A stretch of 60,000 bases of DNA, from the NCBI RefSeq assembly GCF_001949145.1, contig NW_019091595.1, forward strand, positions 126,001-186,000. The letters are read 5' to 3'. The notes under the pieces are model-generated. The model was not told where the DNA came from. It searched no databases and was given only the letters and a program-made list of their open reading frames with translations. This DNA comes from Acanthaster planci (taxonomy: Eukaryota > Echinodermata > Asteroidea > Valvatida > Acanthasteridae). Positions 34,001 to 47,900 of this stretch are shown here, piece after piece; the stretch's first letter is position 1, and each line of letters begins with the position of its first letter. The translations under genes were made by a program, and so were the position numbers.

Positions 34001-37000
34001 CTAAAAGCTCCGTTTGCAGTTTCCAAAGCAGACTGGAAAAAAAAAATGAGAAAAATGGCACTAAGATTCACATTGTGGGATTTATCACATACATGTACAA
34101 CAAATAGTTATTTGACTGCACTTTCATCAACACACTGCATGAGCGATCATGCAAGATCAATATACAAAAGCTGCAGTACAGTTAAAAAAATCTCATGCAA
34201 CTATGAAAAGCACAACACAACACCTTGTAGCTGTTTTGTTTACATCTCTGATCGATCGTGTACCGTCCAAAATTTTGTTCTTCCGTTTGAAAGTGTACAA
34301 CCACAATTTTAGGCATATGAAAATTAAATGCAGCCCAATGAGGCAATGAAGCAAAAGACTAACGATTTTGCAAAAACAGCAGGGTAAAGTTCCTCACCTG
34401 TTGAGGGCCTGGCTTCCCTCTTCCTGCCCGAGGTAGCCAGTTCTTTCCTCACTTCCCCACCCCCAACCTGGTACGATGTGGGTTCGGCCACACACAGCAA
34501 ACCACACAGCGACTTAACCACACCCTTAACATTCTCGGCGGCCGAGTCGGTCATGGTCAGCGTCACGGCCACTGTGCCAGCCGGTGGGGACAGGAGGCCC
34601 CGGCTGTTTTCTGAGTTGATCATCGCCTTGGCTGTTCGAATTGTGAGGAAAGAAAAAACTGGCAGAGATGACACTTTGGCCTAAAACTCGGGTACAATGT
34701 GCAAAAGTAATAAGTGCAATGGTAGAGTAATAATGTCATCTAAATGTGCTGATAAGTTTATCTGGTAAATTTGCTGGATCCACCATTTGTTGAGACCATT
34801 CTTTACCTTTTCTCGGTATGGGCCTAACGATGGGAAATGTGGGCGAGGACGACCTCTCCATGCACATGGCGATGGCCGATTCCGTAATGAGCTTCAGCCC
34901 CCGCAGCCGGTAGGACCCACCCTCCTCGTCGCACTCCGGCGATGATGAGGGTACAACACCCTCTGGCGTGCCCAAGTGGTCCCGCCCGGCAACGCCCGAG
35001 GGAGGAGGAGTTGGTAGTGATGGAGGCAGGTCCAGGGAGTAGGCATGGTTCATCGCGCGGGTGATGGTTCGCTGGTGGGAGTTAATCTCTTGCATGATAT
35101 CATCCCCTGTCATTATTCCGACGCCTAGAACCAAAATTTAAAAAATTGTAAGAAAGCTTCAAAAGCACACTTTAGTTTAAAAGTAGAATCCACTGAATAG
35201 AAAAAATCCTCTTTCGTTTTTGTTAGCTTTTATAATCATTTCAAATAATCAACGGTTTATCAATAAGTTATGTTATTATTATGTTATTATGTTGTTTTAA
35301 ATGTAATCTTGTTTTGTTATTGATTGTAATTTAATATCGATGAATGCAATAACTTACTGTCTCACTGTACTTTGTAACAAACCAATGGAAAGTAAATTAA
35401 TTTCTGTGAGAATTTTTGCGAGGACAATAATAAATCTGAATCTGAATCTAAATGTATGTCCTGATTACTGAGCTACATTGTCAAGAGAAAAGGAGTCTTA
35501 TGGTTTTGAAAAATTTGAAAATGTATAATTTGTCACAGGGGTGGGGAGGTTTAACCTCCCCTTCAATACCTGGCCTTCCTTGGGTCTTCTGTTTTTCTAG
35601 CAATCCTTTCCGGGCATCAGCTGATTGGCTGGGTCCATTCAACAGCCCCCCAGGTAGCTTGATGGGCGGTGATGGAGGTAGGGATGATGGAGGTGTGGGC
35701 GGATTGACATCCAGAGCTCCATTGGGGAAGTTGGCATAAAAATCGGCTACACCATCTATGACGGCATGGCCAAAGCTCCCCTTCAGTAGCTTTGTTCCGT
35801 TTGGCAGGGCGCTGCCAAACACAGGGCAGAGGCCATAGTTAACATTGACATCCGGCTCAATCAGGTTCAGCATGGGCATTTGCTTGATGGCATTCAAGAG
35901 CTCCTCCGTGCTGGTGAACATGTCGCCATCGGAGTCCTTGGATTTCCTACGCCGCTTCCCTCCCCCACTGGCCTTCTCTAGTGCCTTCTCCAGGGCCCTC
36001 TGCTGTCGCTTCAGCAGCAGCTCCTTCCGGCGCTGCTTCTGGCTCTCCTCAAAGTCCTTCTTCTTCTCCTCAGTGGCCTGCCGGTGCATCTTCAGGAGTA
36101 TCTCGTGGTCATTCTCGGCCGGCTTGCCATCTTTCTTGACATATGGCAGCTTCTCCACCATCTCCAGCTGCTTCTGCTGCTCTGGGGTCAGCTCTGGTAT
36201 TGATGTATCATCATCGTCTGCATTCAGAGTTCTGTTTTTCTGAGATGGAGCAGTACTCTGATCTCCCTCGAGTTGAACAGGTGTGGGCGTACCCTCTTCA
36301 GTGGGTGTTTTAGCTGCCGACTTGGGACCTATACTACAAATGGATGGGCCTTGCAACAGTTGCTTGAGCAAAAGGTTCTGATTGATCTTTCCCGCCAGCA
36401 CCTCCGTACTCTGGTCACCATCACCTTTGTCGTCTTGGTCCAGGGACTTATTCTCTCCCTCGACTGAGCTACGTCGCAACAGCTCTGCCTGTAGTTTCTG
36501 CAGCACATCCTTCTGCAGCTGCTCGGCAGGTGTTTCATTGTTCACCTGATTAGCAGGGCCCATGCCAGGTTGTATGGAAGACATATTGTTTTGCATCTGC
36601 TCCAAATTGCTTGGGACTTGCAAAGGAGTGGCCGGTGGCATCATCTCTTCAGTCTTCTTGCGCCGAGAACGCTTGCGCTTAGGCTTGTCGGCAGACTTAC
36701 CGTCTTGAGACATGGGGTAGCTTGGGGGCATTGGAAATCCATCCGGTGGGGGCATCTGGTGGGACACAGCACCCTGCATGCCCTCAGGACCAAATGGAGG
36801 CAGGATGGGAGACTGCTGGGGATGAAATGAGGGCTGGTTACCACTCGGTGAAGGGATGGGTTCCTGCAGAGCTGGCACCCCTGCGCTAGCTGGCTGTCCC
36901 TGCTGGTTGATCTGGAACGGCCCGCCCTCTTCCTGGTTCAAGAATGGTAGCTGTTCCAAGGCCATGCGTTGTTCCTGCTCCAGGCGCTGCATGGCCCTGA

Positions 37001-40000
37001 CCTGCTCTACTTCCTGCGCCAACTGCTTGTGTTGCCGCTCATGCTGTGCCCGCAGCCTCTCCATCCTTTCTCGCTGTATAAAGCCGTCGGAAAAGGGATT
37101 GTTATCCTGTCCCAGGTTGATCTGTAATGGTGACATCATAGAGCCCTGTTCCACCAGTCCCTGCAAGCCAGATCCAGGCGGCACCTTGGCAGGGGGCGGC
37201 GGCATTGACATGGGGGACTTAGGACCACTCGGAGTGCTCACACCCTGGTTGGCCACTGGGAATGGCGCCGACTGGCTGGCCTTCACCATGGGAGACTGCG
37301 CAGGGGTGGGCTGGCTTCCCGGCGGCATCATGGCACCCGGCTGGCTGCTGATCATGGGAGATGGCTGGGAAGTCATCACGCTGGGTGACTGGCTGGTCAC
37401 GATAGGCGAGGGCTGTCCGGGCAGCAGTGCAGCAGAGTGGCTGGGTGTCATGGTAGATGGCTGGCTCTGTAGCATGGGCGACGACTGGCCGGGTATCATG
37501 GGTGACGACTGGCTGGACAACATGGGGGAGGACTGGCTGGGTATCATGGGTGAGGACTGGCCGGGCACCATGGGCGTCTGCTGGGGCTGCATCATAGGCA
37601 GCACTTGGGTCATTCCCATCGGGGAGGGCTGACCAGGCATCATGGCTGCAGGCTGGCTAGGGGATGCTAGGGGAACCTGACTACCTTGCATCCCATTCCC
37701 TGGAAACATCCCTTGGGGCACTCCCTCCATGCCTGGCGGTCGGGGTACTCCTTGTTGTATGGCACCAGCGTCTTGCATGAATGAGTCCCCCATCATGGGC
37801 TGCTGGCCACCAGGCATCATGGGCCCAGCGTGAGGCATGGGGCTGCGTAAACCTGCCTGGATCATTTGGGTGCCTGGACGCCCAATCATGGGACCAGGGT
37901 GGTTGCCCATTGGTGTGTTTGCTCGGTTTCCATGACTACCCTGCCCCATCATGGAGCCTCCTGCCCCCATCATTGGCCCAGCAGGTCCCATCATGTGACC
38001 ACCCGGGTTCATCATGGGGGCCCCCTGGCCTAGCATGTGACTGCCGGGGCCCATCATCGGGGGCTGCCGCCCACCTTGCATCATGGGGTTCTGGCGACCC
38101 ATGGCCGACTGCTGACTAGAAGACATGTGTTCCTGCTGCTGTTTCATGTGGTGCTCTTGCATGAGGATGGAGTGCTGCCGGTGCTGTTTCCGGATGGACT
38201 CTAGCTTTTTCTGCACGGTGGTGTGGCGCTGAATCACACCATCCAGTTCCCTCTGATCGTTCTCTGGAAAGATCTTATTGCTCTTTTTGCAGGACCTCTG
38301 ACGGGCAGAGAGAGCCTTCTTCTTCTTGCGCTCTTTACTGACTTCTGCCTCAAAGAACTTGAGCCGAATCTGGAGGTACTGCTCCCGTCGCATCATCCAC
38401 TCTTCATACTCGGGGACATTGTGCGAATCTGGTGGCGTTTCCTCATGATACTCCCAAGGATCAAACCCAGGCATGGGTTGCTCATGGCCCTGCTGCATTG
38501 GCATGCCATGGACCTGGGGCATTCCGAACACTGGCGACTGCATTCCCGACATTCGGACGGGCATCCTCATTCCCACAGGCCCAGGCATCTGACCTTGCAT
38601 CCTGTTGCCAGGGCTCATGATTGGTCCTGGCATCCTGGGTCCAGGACTAACCACGGGGCCAGGCACGCGAGGCACTGGGCTGGCCAACGGTGAGGGCATC
38701 CGAGAACTCGGACTTGTCATGTGCATTGGTATGCTGACGCCCGGGCTGGGGGCCAGACCACGTGGACCGAGCCCTGTGAGGTTGGGCGACAGACTTGGAC
38801 TCGGAATGTGCCCCCGTGGAGCTATGCTGAACATCTGGTTGCCAGAGTTTCCCATCTGAGTGCTGGTAATGGAACCCATGTCTGGGCTCATGAGAGGAGG
38901 TCTGATTCCGACAGGACTCTGCACTCCAGGGGAGGGGGACTGGGCAGCATGCATGCTGTTGTACCGCTGAGGGACCCCTCCAAATCCTTGGGGATGGGGA
39001 ATTAATCCATCACCTATGTGAGGCATCCCTGAGGTGGGTGGCCGCTGGGCATCGCCCATACTAAGGGAACGGCGCATTGGCCCACGGAAGGGGTCGATGC
39101 TGCCAAAATCCGGGGGTCTCCTGGTTCCTTGCTGTTGGGCAGGCCCTTCAGCCAGAACCTGCTGCTGCTGAGCTTGCTGCTGAGCTTGCTGCTGTGCCTG
39201 CTGCTGTGCCTGCTGCTGTCGTTGCTGGAGCTGCAGTTGTTCTTGGTGTTGACGGTTCATGGCTAGCAGCAACTGGGCATGAGGCCCAGGCGGCTTGTTG
39301 GCAAAATCTTCAATTTCTGCAATCAACCAAAAATGAGGCAAGCCAACCTTAAAAGTTTAGTTTTAAATTAATATCTCCTTTCAAAACATTCCCCATTTCA
39401 GATCCCAAGTTATTTCAACTTCAACACTGTGTGTGAAACATGTTGGTACTGAAGGGAGAAGCCACTAGAATTTTTTCAGGAATATATAATCAACTTATTT
39501 TGTAATGAAGAAAACCGCATTACTGAAATAGAAACATAAACTTATTCATAAACATGAACAGCATTAAAAAGAAAAAAAAGAATAACTGTGTTTTTTAAAT
39601 GTCTGTGCCACAATGCAAACAACACTGACAAGGAAATGTTCAGATACCCAAGTTAAAACTAGAATTGGACCTTCATGCTAACAATTTCATGTTTCATTTC
39701 ATCAGGAATAAGTCATCAAATTCTGCTATGATTGAGAAATGGTATCTTACCTTTGGCATACATCTTGGCCTCCTCCTGAATTTTCTCCAAGTCACCCAAA
39801 AATGGGTCTGTGGGTGTAGGAAGTTTGACTGCTTTTCCCTCTGGGGCTGGTCCTGCAGTTGGACCATGAATCAAAGCTAGGCCACTCGCTGGTCTGTTGC
39901 TAGGCAAAGCCGTCCCATCCATGGACGTCGGCACGGGGGTTGTTGGGGCAGTGGAAGTTGGACCCTGCTGTTTCAACTCCATTTTCTCCTTCTCAAGAAG

Positions 40001-41884
40001 ATCCTGAAGGAGGAGAGGCTGGTCCTGAAGAAGCAACGGCCTCCTCTTGGCTGCCTCCTGGCTACCGGCTCCCGCAGGTTCCTCGAACCCTCCCGATGCT
40101 GCTGGCACATTAGGGGCAGAGGTAGACGGCACTGTAGCTGCAGACACTGACAGCGTGGGATCTGGCTGGTGTGGTGCTTGGCCCACCGACGGCGAGCTGG
40201 AGACCAACTGTCCACTGCTTGGCACCACAGTGGTTTGAGTTGATGTGGGACTGAGACCAGTCGGCTGAGATGCAGCATGTCTGTTTACAGGCTCTGTCAA
40301 GTGGGGTGGCGCTGATAGCATTTGAGATGAGGGGGTAGCACTACTAGGGGCCTGGCTTGCGGGTGACCGGCTGACCCCGGGGTTTGGTGTCACACTGGTA
40401 GAGGTAGCTGGACTATCTGACACCTTTTGTGCACTGCCAATTTCAATTGAGGTGATAGGTGAGTTGTGGGCTTTGGCAGGTTGGCTTGGCTCAGCACTTG
40501 TGTCAGCAGCACTGGTCGCAGGTCTAGGTGATGTGGTGTTATTTGAGAGGGCTTCTGGCTTCAGTAACTCTGCTCCACAGGTCGCATCTTTAGGAGTAGT
40601 GCGTTTATTAGGATCACCTTCTTTACTGTCCTTGTGATCCGGATCCTCACCAGAAACTTGAGTACTAGCATCTGGCTTGTCCTTGTTTTGTCCTTGAACC
40701 TCTTTTGTAGATTCCACGCTTGTACCATCTGCTTTCTCCACACAATGCTCTCCTTTCTTAGATGCTTCTAGGCCCGGCTCTGTCTTGATTTGAACAGCAC
40801 ATCCAGACTCTGCAGCTGAGGTGGTGTCTTTTGCAGCTTTTTCTGAAGCTTTATCTTTGGCTGATCCAGGGGCAGCTATGACTTCAGGTTTACTATCTGC
40901 TTTCTGAACGTCACTCTGCACAGGTCTGTCAGCAGGTGATTTCTGGATGTTGCTATCTAAGTCAGCACTCGCAGAGGGGACTGGAGCCTGTTGATGTGGA
41001 GCACTGCCACTTTCGGACTGCTGAATGTCTGCAGAGACAAGAGGGACAATGGTTGTCAGGGTTACTTCACCCTGAACTGGTTTTCCTTGGGAAATCTCAC
41101 TGAGTGATGCTGTTGAATCGCCTTTTTGCTGGGAGTCTTCTGTGGTAACTGGTGGCTTGTCCTGCTTGTCAGTGGTGCTGGCTCTGGTAACAGATTGAGT
41201 TGTACTTTCACTTGAAGGGAGACTTCTTTCAAGGCCAGGGGTTTCCTTTGGTGGCTCATCACTTTTGCTCTCTGATTTGCTGGCCTGCGAAACCTGCTGT
41301 CTTGTTACTGAGGAACCGGAGCCACTTGCTTTGTCCTCAGAAGACTGTTTGCTCTCCTGGTGGTCATACAGGCCCAGATCTTTGAACAGTTGCTGGTTCT
41401 CGGCAGAGTGTTTGTTTGTGTCCAGATCAGGGTCTGCATACTCTAGAATGTTAAAGTCTCCGTTGAAGAGATCTTCCAGCTGCTGGTCATGTTCCTCCCG
41501 CTGTGGCTCTGTCATTCCCTGCTGCGGTGGACCTTGGTAGCCAGGACCCCCTGGGACAGGGACTGGATGGAAGCCGGCTGTGTTCTGAATCTCTTGAAAA
41601 TTCGGCTGACTTGTATGCGGCTGCTGTGGCCCTGGATGGGACAAGCTACGCCCTCCCATGTCGGAGAAGGGCACCTGCGGCTGGTGCTCTGCTGGGAAGT
41701 GACCTGGTGACTGAAGACCCATGCTGGAAGGCACCGGCACGGTTCCATCAGGGCCCACTGCAACTGGGCTGACCTGACTTGGGTTGATGTGCCTGACAGG
41801 CTGTCCTGACTGTGACATTCGTACCAGGTGATCGTAAGGGTCCAGCGGGTTGGGGTGACCGCTCATGTTTTGTGGAAAGGGTCT

Positions 41885-41917
<33 letters not shown>

Positions 41918-44900
41918 CTGCTGTTGCTGCTGTTGTTGCATAGCACTGCGTTGATGGAGTTTCTCTTGCAGGAGAGCGATGCTCATCGCACGTGTCCTGT
42001 TACCTCTCATCATACCCCCTGACTCATGATGCTTGAGCTCAATAAACTGTCCAGCTGGCCGTTCCATTCTTGGGCCTGAGGATGGGGAGGGAGCCGGGGT
42101 TGGACCTCTCCAAGATGGTGAGGGTATAAATTCTCCAGGATTGGGGAGTCCATCAGTGGAACCCTGAGAGGATCCAAAGGGAAATCTTGGTCTTGCAGCT
42201 TCCTCCATGCTCATTCTGTTATTGCCGGGAATGGAAGCCCTTGGACTGGAGAAGCCACTGTGGGTGTTACTCTCTGGCGCAGACTGTTGCTGGTCACCGG
42301 TGTTGGGTCCGACGCTGAACTGGCTGCCCCCTGGGTAAGGTGGTGGAGGTCTTTGAGAGTCGTCACCAAACCACTGCTGTTGCTGTAGTTGGGCCTCTCT
42401 GCGCTTTTTGAACAGCAGCTCTCTGAGATGCTGGCGGTGAGTCATCTTCTCGCCATCCGAAGCTCGGTTCTGGTCAGGCATGCTTCCAGTGAGGATCTGT
42501 GTCGATCCACCAGGGCTGCTGTGACGGAACTGGGCTCCTCCTGAGGGGAAAAATGGCTGCGTCGGTTGCATGGGGAAGTTCCCCCTCTGCATGCTGTGAT
42601 CCCCAGGGGTGCCTGGTCTGACACTCATGGCCATGCTGAAAGCAGGTCCCTGGTTTACTCCCATGGTATCACTGTGTCCTCCTGTGGCCGATGTCATGGG
42701 CCCTCCAAGTGGGTTGGGACTGTGGATCATGGGAGAAATAGGGCTGGTCTTGTTCAGCTGTGGTCGTTGCTGCTGGGGTATGTTCGACGGAACCCCACTC
42801 TGCGGAGAATGGGGAACACTGAAGCGGCCATCCTGGCTTCCCGTCAGACTGCTATCACTTGCTGGGCCGATGGGTGTTGCCTGTCCCATGGGCTTTGGCA
42901 TCCCCAGAGGTGTGGTGGGACCAGCAGGAGTCGGTGGTCCGGTCAGTCCGATGGGAGTGGTGGGTCCAATGGGCGTGCCCGGTCCCATGGACGGTTCCAT
43001 GTTCTGTGCATGACCCAGTGGGGTGGTGGGTCCCAAAGGCGTGCTGGGCCCCAGAGGGGTGCTGGGACCCAGCGGCGTGCTCGGACCCAGTGGGGTGCTG
43101 GGGGCAAGAGGGGTGCCCGGTGCGATTGGAGTCGTGGGTCCAATGGAGTTTGCTGCACTCATCGGGGAGGGCATCTGAAGATGCAGGTTGCTGTGGGCCG
43201 ATTGGTTATGGCTTGGGGTAGATGGGCCTCGTACATCCACACTGGCCATGGGGCCAGGCTGGGCCATACCTGGGAAAGACACCAAAAATCCCCAAAATAT
43301 TACTTCAGCCCTTCTGAAAAGCCAAAACCTTGTAAGCTCTCAAGTAATAAAGCATGGTAAAATATAATGCTACAGGCAGCCACTTGCAGCAAAGTCAGAA
43401 CCTTCACGGCAAACACAGAAAATTCCAGAAGTATCTTGCTTCAGTGGGAAAACTGTTTTTTTGTGGAAAAGCACTCTTTAGTATGGTAGGGATTTGCTTT
43501 TACAAATTTTCACAATTTTGTTACCAAAAGGGCCTCAATGAACCAGCTAAAGATTCCTAGGTATTTAAATACTACTTTGCACACTTTTCAAGCCTTTTTG
43601 CCCCATGTGACATCAGTTATGTGATAAGCTCTTATAAAGATGCCAAAGTAACCCTCCAGATCTACTACCCTCAGGAGTCTCCTCACTGCTTTAAATTAGC
43701 ACAAAAGCACGCATACAGCAAAACCTCTGGCAGTAATACTTTATAGGAAATGCTTAAAATTCCTTTCAAACCCTACAGTCCTTAGCAAGGTCACACTGGG
43801 GGCAAGCAGCTAATGTTTCGCTGCAATCTGTATCTCCTGTTTGGATCTCAATCCTACTCTTCAATCCTCTAGTGCTGATTTTGAAACATGAGGGAGGGTA
43901 AGGTTAGGACCCACACACTATCACTAGCATGGCTATATGTGGACTTTCATATCTATTTAGCTAAACGGTTTCAAAAGGGTGGTAACTGTGTTACTTTAAG
44001 GGTCTATGTAGTACCATTGTTTTTAAAACTAAAATGCTCTCTTCAATACAATAAACTAAAAAAAAACTGTGAGACTGTTTTCATATACCAATGAAGGACA
44101 TGAAGTCCACAAAATGTGCATCTGAGAAGCCTTCATCAACTGGGCTCCTATCAACTGACTTCAGAGCTCTGCTTTAAGGTTATCATGGACAAATGACCAA
44201 AGCTTCAGAATCTCTAACCTTTCGGGGAGCTGATTGACATGGCCTGCTGGCCGGCCTCCATGACCTCCTTGGCCCCTGCAGGGTGAGGACTGTGGCCCTC
44301 CAGGGGCCCCACAGTGGCCGTGTCTGAACTTTGACCCGCCTGCAGAGCAGCTTCGGCACGCTTCCTCTGGATGCCCTCGCTCAGCTGTTAATCAGCACAA
44401 AAGAGGAAAAAAAAAACATTTCTTTGCTTTCAATTCTTTCTTTGTAAATTTTGTTATTTACAATACACCTTGTAAATTACCCATATCAAATACCAAAATA
44501 TCCAAACTTCTTTTTTGCTTCGGCTGAAATTTAGTTATATATTTATAACTGCGATTTTTTCTACAGCATGGAAATGTCTCAAATTTTAATATTTTCATTA
44601 CTGCTCATGGGGGTGCTAAACAGGTTGTGTGCGTAAACTTGAAGCATGCTGTCATTAATGACTGCGTGCATTCAGCTTTTAAACAGGTTCTTTAGCCTCC
44701 TACCATTTCTTGTCTTTTTGTGACTCCAGTATATTTCTGTAACACAACCAGGTTATTACTCTGACAAAAATGTTTGACTACTAATTGGCTCGTGGCTAGT
44801 TATTCCACCAATGACTTCATTTACTTTCACAAGCACAAAAGACTATTGTGACATGAAAAGAGACTGCCTTTCCTAGTCTCTCTTCCAAAACTTTTAACAA

Positions 44901-47900
44901 TTTAGTTGATTTCCTTCTTTTACGGCCTTGGGTAACATCAGCATTTATCATGTGACTAACAGCAGCTGCAAATAAAACATATCAAGTTCATTTGAATTTA
45001 CACAGCAGAACACACATTACGTGTTCCAACTGGTACTTTTTACTGCTTCCGGATTTGAAGATACGAACGGCATGGCAAAGTTTCCTAACACTGACAATCA
45101 CACAATGAACTTATCATGCAACATGCAACATGCACTGGGCTGTTCCTAGCAACACTGCACTGTTATTGGTTGAAGGTTATCTGATATGTCAAACAAATGC
45201 AACACTTCAGACGAGGCCTTTTGAATACTGAAGGCTCAGGCAACTGACATGACAGAAAGATATCATGGCATCAGTGGGACTGGAAAATTCTGAATATGTG
45301 AAACGTTCAGAATGCCTTGCTTTGACAAATGAGGACTAGAGCCAAAGTAAATAAAAATCAATAATAGTCCCCTCCAAATTCCCTAATTTGAGTGATCCAT
45401 TTATGAGCACAAGTAGGAAAAAAAATACACAATTTACATAAAAATACTTTTTTCCTCACATTTTCTACCAAACAACCCACAAATTTTCTTTCATCTGATG
45501 AAGTTCAAGTCAACAACACACCTTGTCATTTTTAAAGGACCATATTAACACAATGTAAATAACCATCATAAGTGCATGTACATTTTGAACGTCCAACCCA
45601 TTTTGAGGGAGGCTTCATCAGTTTGTTGCTGCATTAACTTTTTTTCACAGATTTCTGGATATCATATCCTTGCAAAGAAAGTGGGGTTGTGCATGAGAAT
45701 GCTTTTTCTGTTTTTGTTCTTTCTGAGTCTTTTGAAAAATACCAAGAAATCAAACAACTACCAATACGTCTTAAATAGAAATCTGTCAAGGCTGACAATA
45801 TCAAGAAAAAGCTAAGTTTGTTTTACGTTTTTGTTTCGCAGTTTCCCACCTCCTACAAAATCCATTACCTGAGATGGGGCCCCACGCCACACATTTGCTA
45901 AGTACGGGGTTTTGCTTAGCAAAGAAAGTATTTGCTCAGCAAAAAGAAGGTAACCGGCAAGTCACACAATATGTATGTCTTGTGACTGGTAGTCCGCCAA
46001 TTTATTTTACTCAGCACAAAGACTTCCTAAACAACATATTCAGCTTTGCAGCTCTATGAAATTGGGTGCTGCAGCTGCTTTTTGCGAGACTGGAAAGCAC
46101 TGAGGACTGTGCAGTTGAAAGACCATTACACTACGTGCGGGCACAATGTCTACAATTGGTTGGAAGTCCAATCTGCCATTAGCCTACTGCACCATTGGAT
46201 TCTGTAGGATTTGGGACACTTTCTGGCAAAATTCACCCAATGTGTAAAAGGTCACTTTGGAAACATGCATCGTATTGGCACATCCACACAAACTCTTTTT
46301 CTTTCAACGGGAACACTTTTCCAGAACTATCCAAATACTGGCAATTAGACGCCTTGAAATTTGGGCACGGACTGGCACGGGTCCCGTGACACTGTTATTT
46401 TGTGGGGCCAAGGATAATCGGAACCTACCTTCTGCGCATCCTTGAGTCGTTGGGTGGCCCGGTTCTCTCTGGCTCTTTGCTGTAACAACAAGACAGGCAA
46501 CATGCAAAGCGTTTGTAAAGATGGACATGCGGTGCGGTCAACAAATCTCACGCAAGAAAGTGCAACGTTCAAAAAGGAAAAATCAAAAACAAACACTCTA
46601 GCAGAAGGGCCATTTGGGGTTTATGTTTTCATCTTTCAGTTGAGCAGCTTCCACAAGTTCATCAAAAAGGAAAAAAAAAGATTCATTCCTTTCACGCTTG
46701 GCTTGCCAGTACTCTTGCTACAAAAATTAAGCTTTGAAAAATCCTTCCCTTAACAGAAGAACTGTAGTTCTTTGTAGATGGGTTAGGTGACTTGATATCA
46801 GATAGCATGTCATATTTGAGTATAGCCATAGTTACACTTTCATTTAAACCGAATTGTTTTCTGTGAGCAGACATTTCCTAGCACTGCAACAGTCCATCTT
46901 TGCCAGTGCACACACTCACTGCAATCAGTCAATCAATCAATCAATAAGTGACGCTTCAAAGAAACCAAAAGCAACTTCAAGGGTTGCCTCAAATACGCGG
47001 TGCTGATCAATAAAAGAGATCCAAAAAATAAATAGCTAAAAAGAAATAAAAGAAATTTTGAACTGTTTGGTTTTTTTTTTTGTAGAAACTTTTATGACAG
47101 TCCAAAATGTGGCGACACAGATAGCATATTACATTGACGTGTGCATATGTGCAGCAAAACAAATGCAAAAGAACTGTTAAAACATTTGGAGGCACAGTGC
47201 GCAAACCATACAGTTTTTTTATAAATCAACTCTCTCTAAACGGATTAGGCTTGTTATCAAACCAAATCAATGAGGAATGGGTTACATTTCCGCCGGGAAC
47301 TGTTGGATGTGATGACTAAATACACTAATTCTGACACTGATGCAGTGGTAGACTGTAGCGGTTAGTGAGGGCGTGCTTGAGGTTCAGCCACTGTAGTGAA
47401 GTGAGACCACTTCATCTACTCACGAGAGGTTTGCAAACGATGACAAAAACGACTCACCAAGTACGGCTGCCTGTCTGTGGCTGACACCCGCCGCCAGAGT
47501 TTGGCGATCTGCTTCGCTCGCGATGGCCAGTCTGTTATGCACCATGCCATGCCAAGAAAAGAAAGGAAAATCCCCAAACATATTCCTATTACAGCTCGTC
47601 CATTGTAAACATTCACATGAAAGGAAGAGTTTCTTTCAACCAACCTCTGGAATGTTGCTAGTTTTGGCTCTGAGCATGAGCTAACAACTGGGTCAAAAGA
47701 ACTTGACCAAGTACAAGCTACACGCCCAGTCTACTCATCCAGGAAAGCAAAAGAGTTCATACCCAGCAAACTTCTAACATTCATATCTGAATACAGCAAA
47801 TTTTAGTAATCATCCAAGCAAACTGGTAACGAGACTTCCCTCTAACAACCTATGGAAATACTACTACAGCGGTGTCTTGTTGGGGACACATAAACCCTCT

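Noticed and set aside
36856-37632. 258-codon plus-strand open frame
   Set aside because: Antisense shadow of KMT2 exon 20; the length comes from the 24-bp repeat and high-GC coding strand.
42566-43360. 264-codon plus-strand open frame
   Set aside because: Antisense shadow of KMT2 exon 19 and its 18-bp array.
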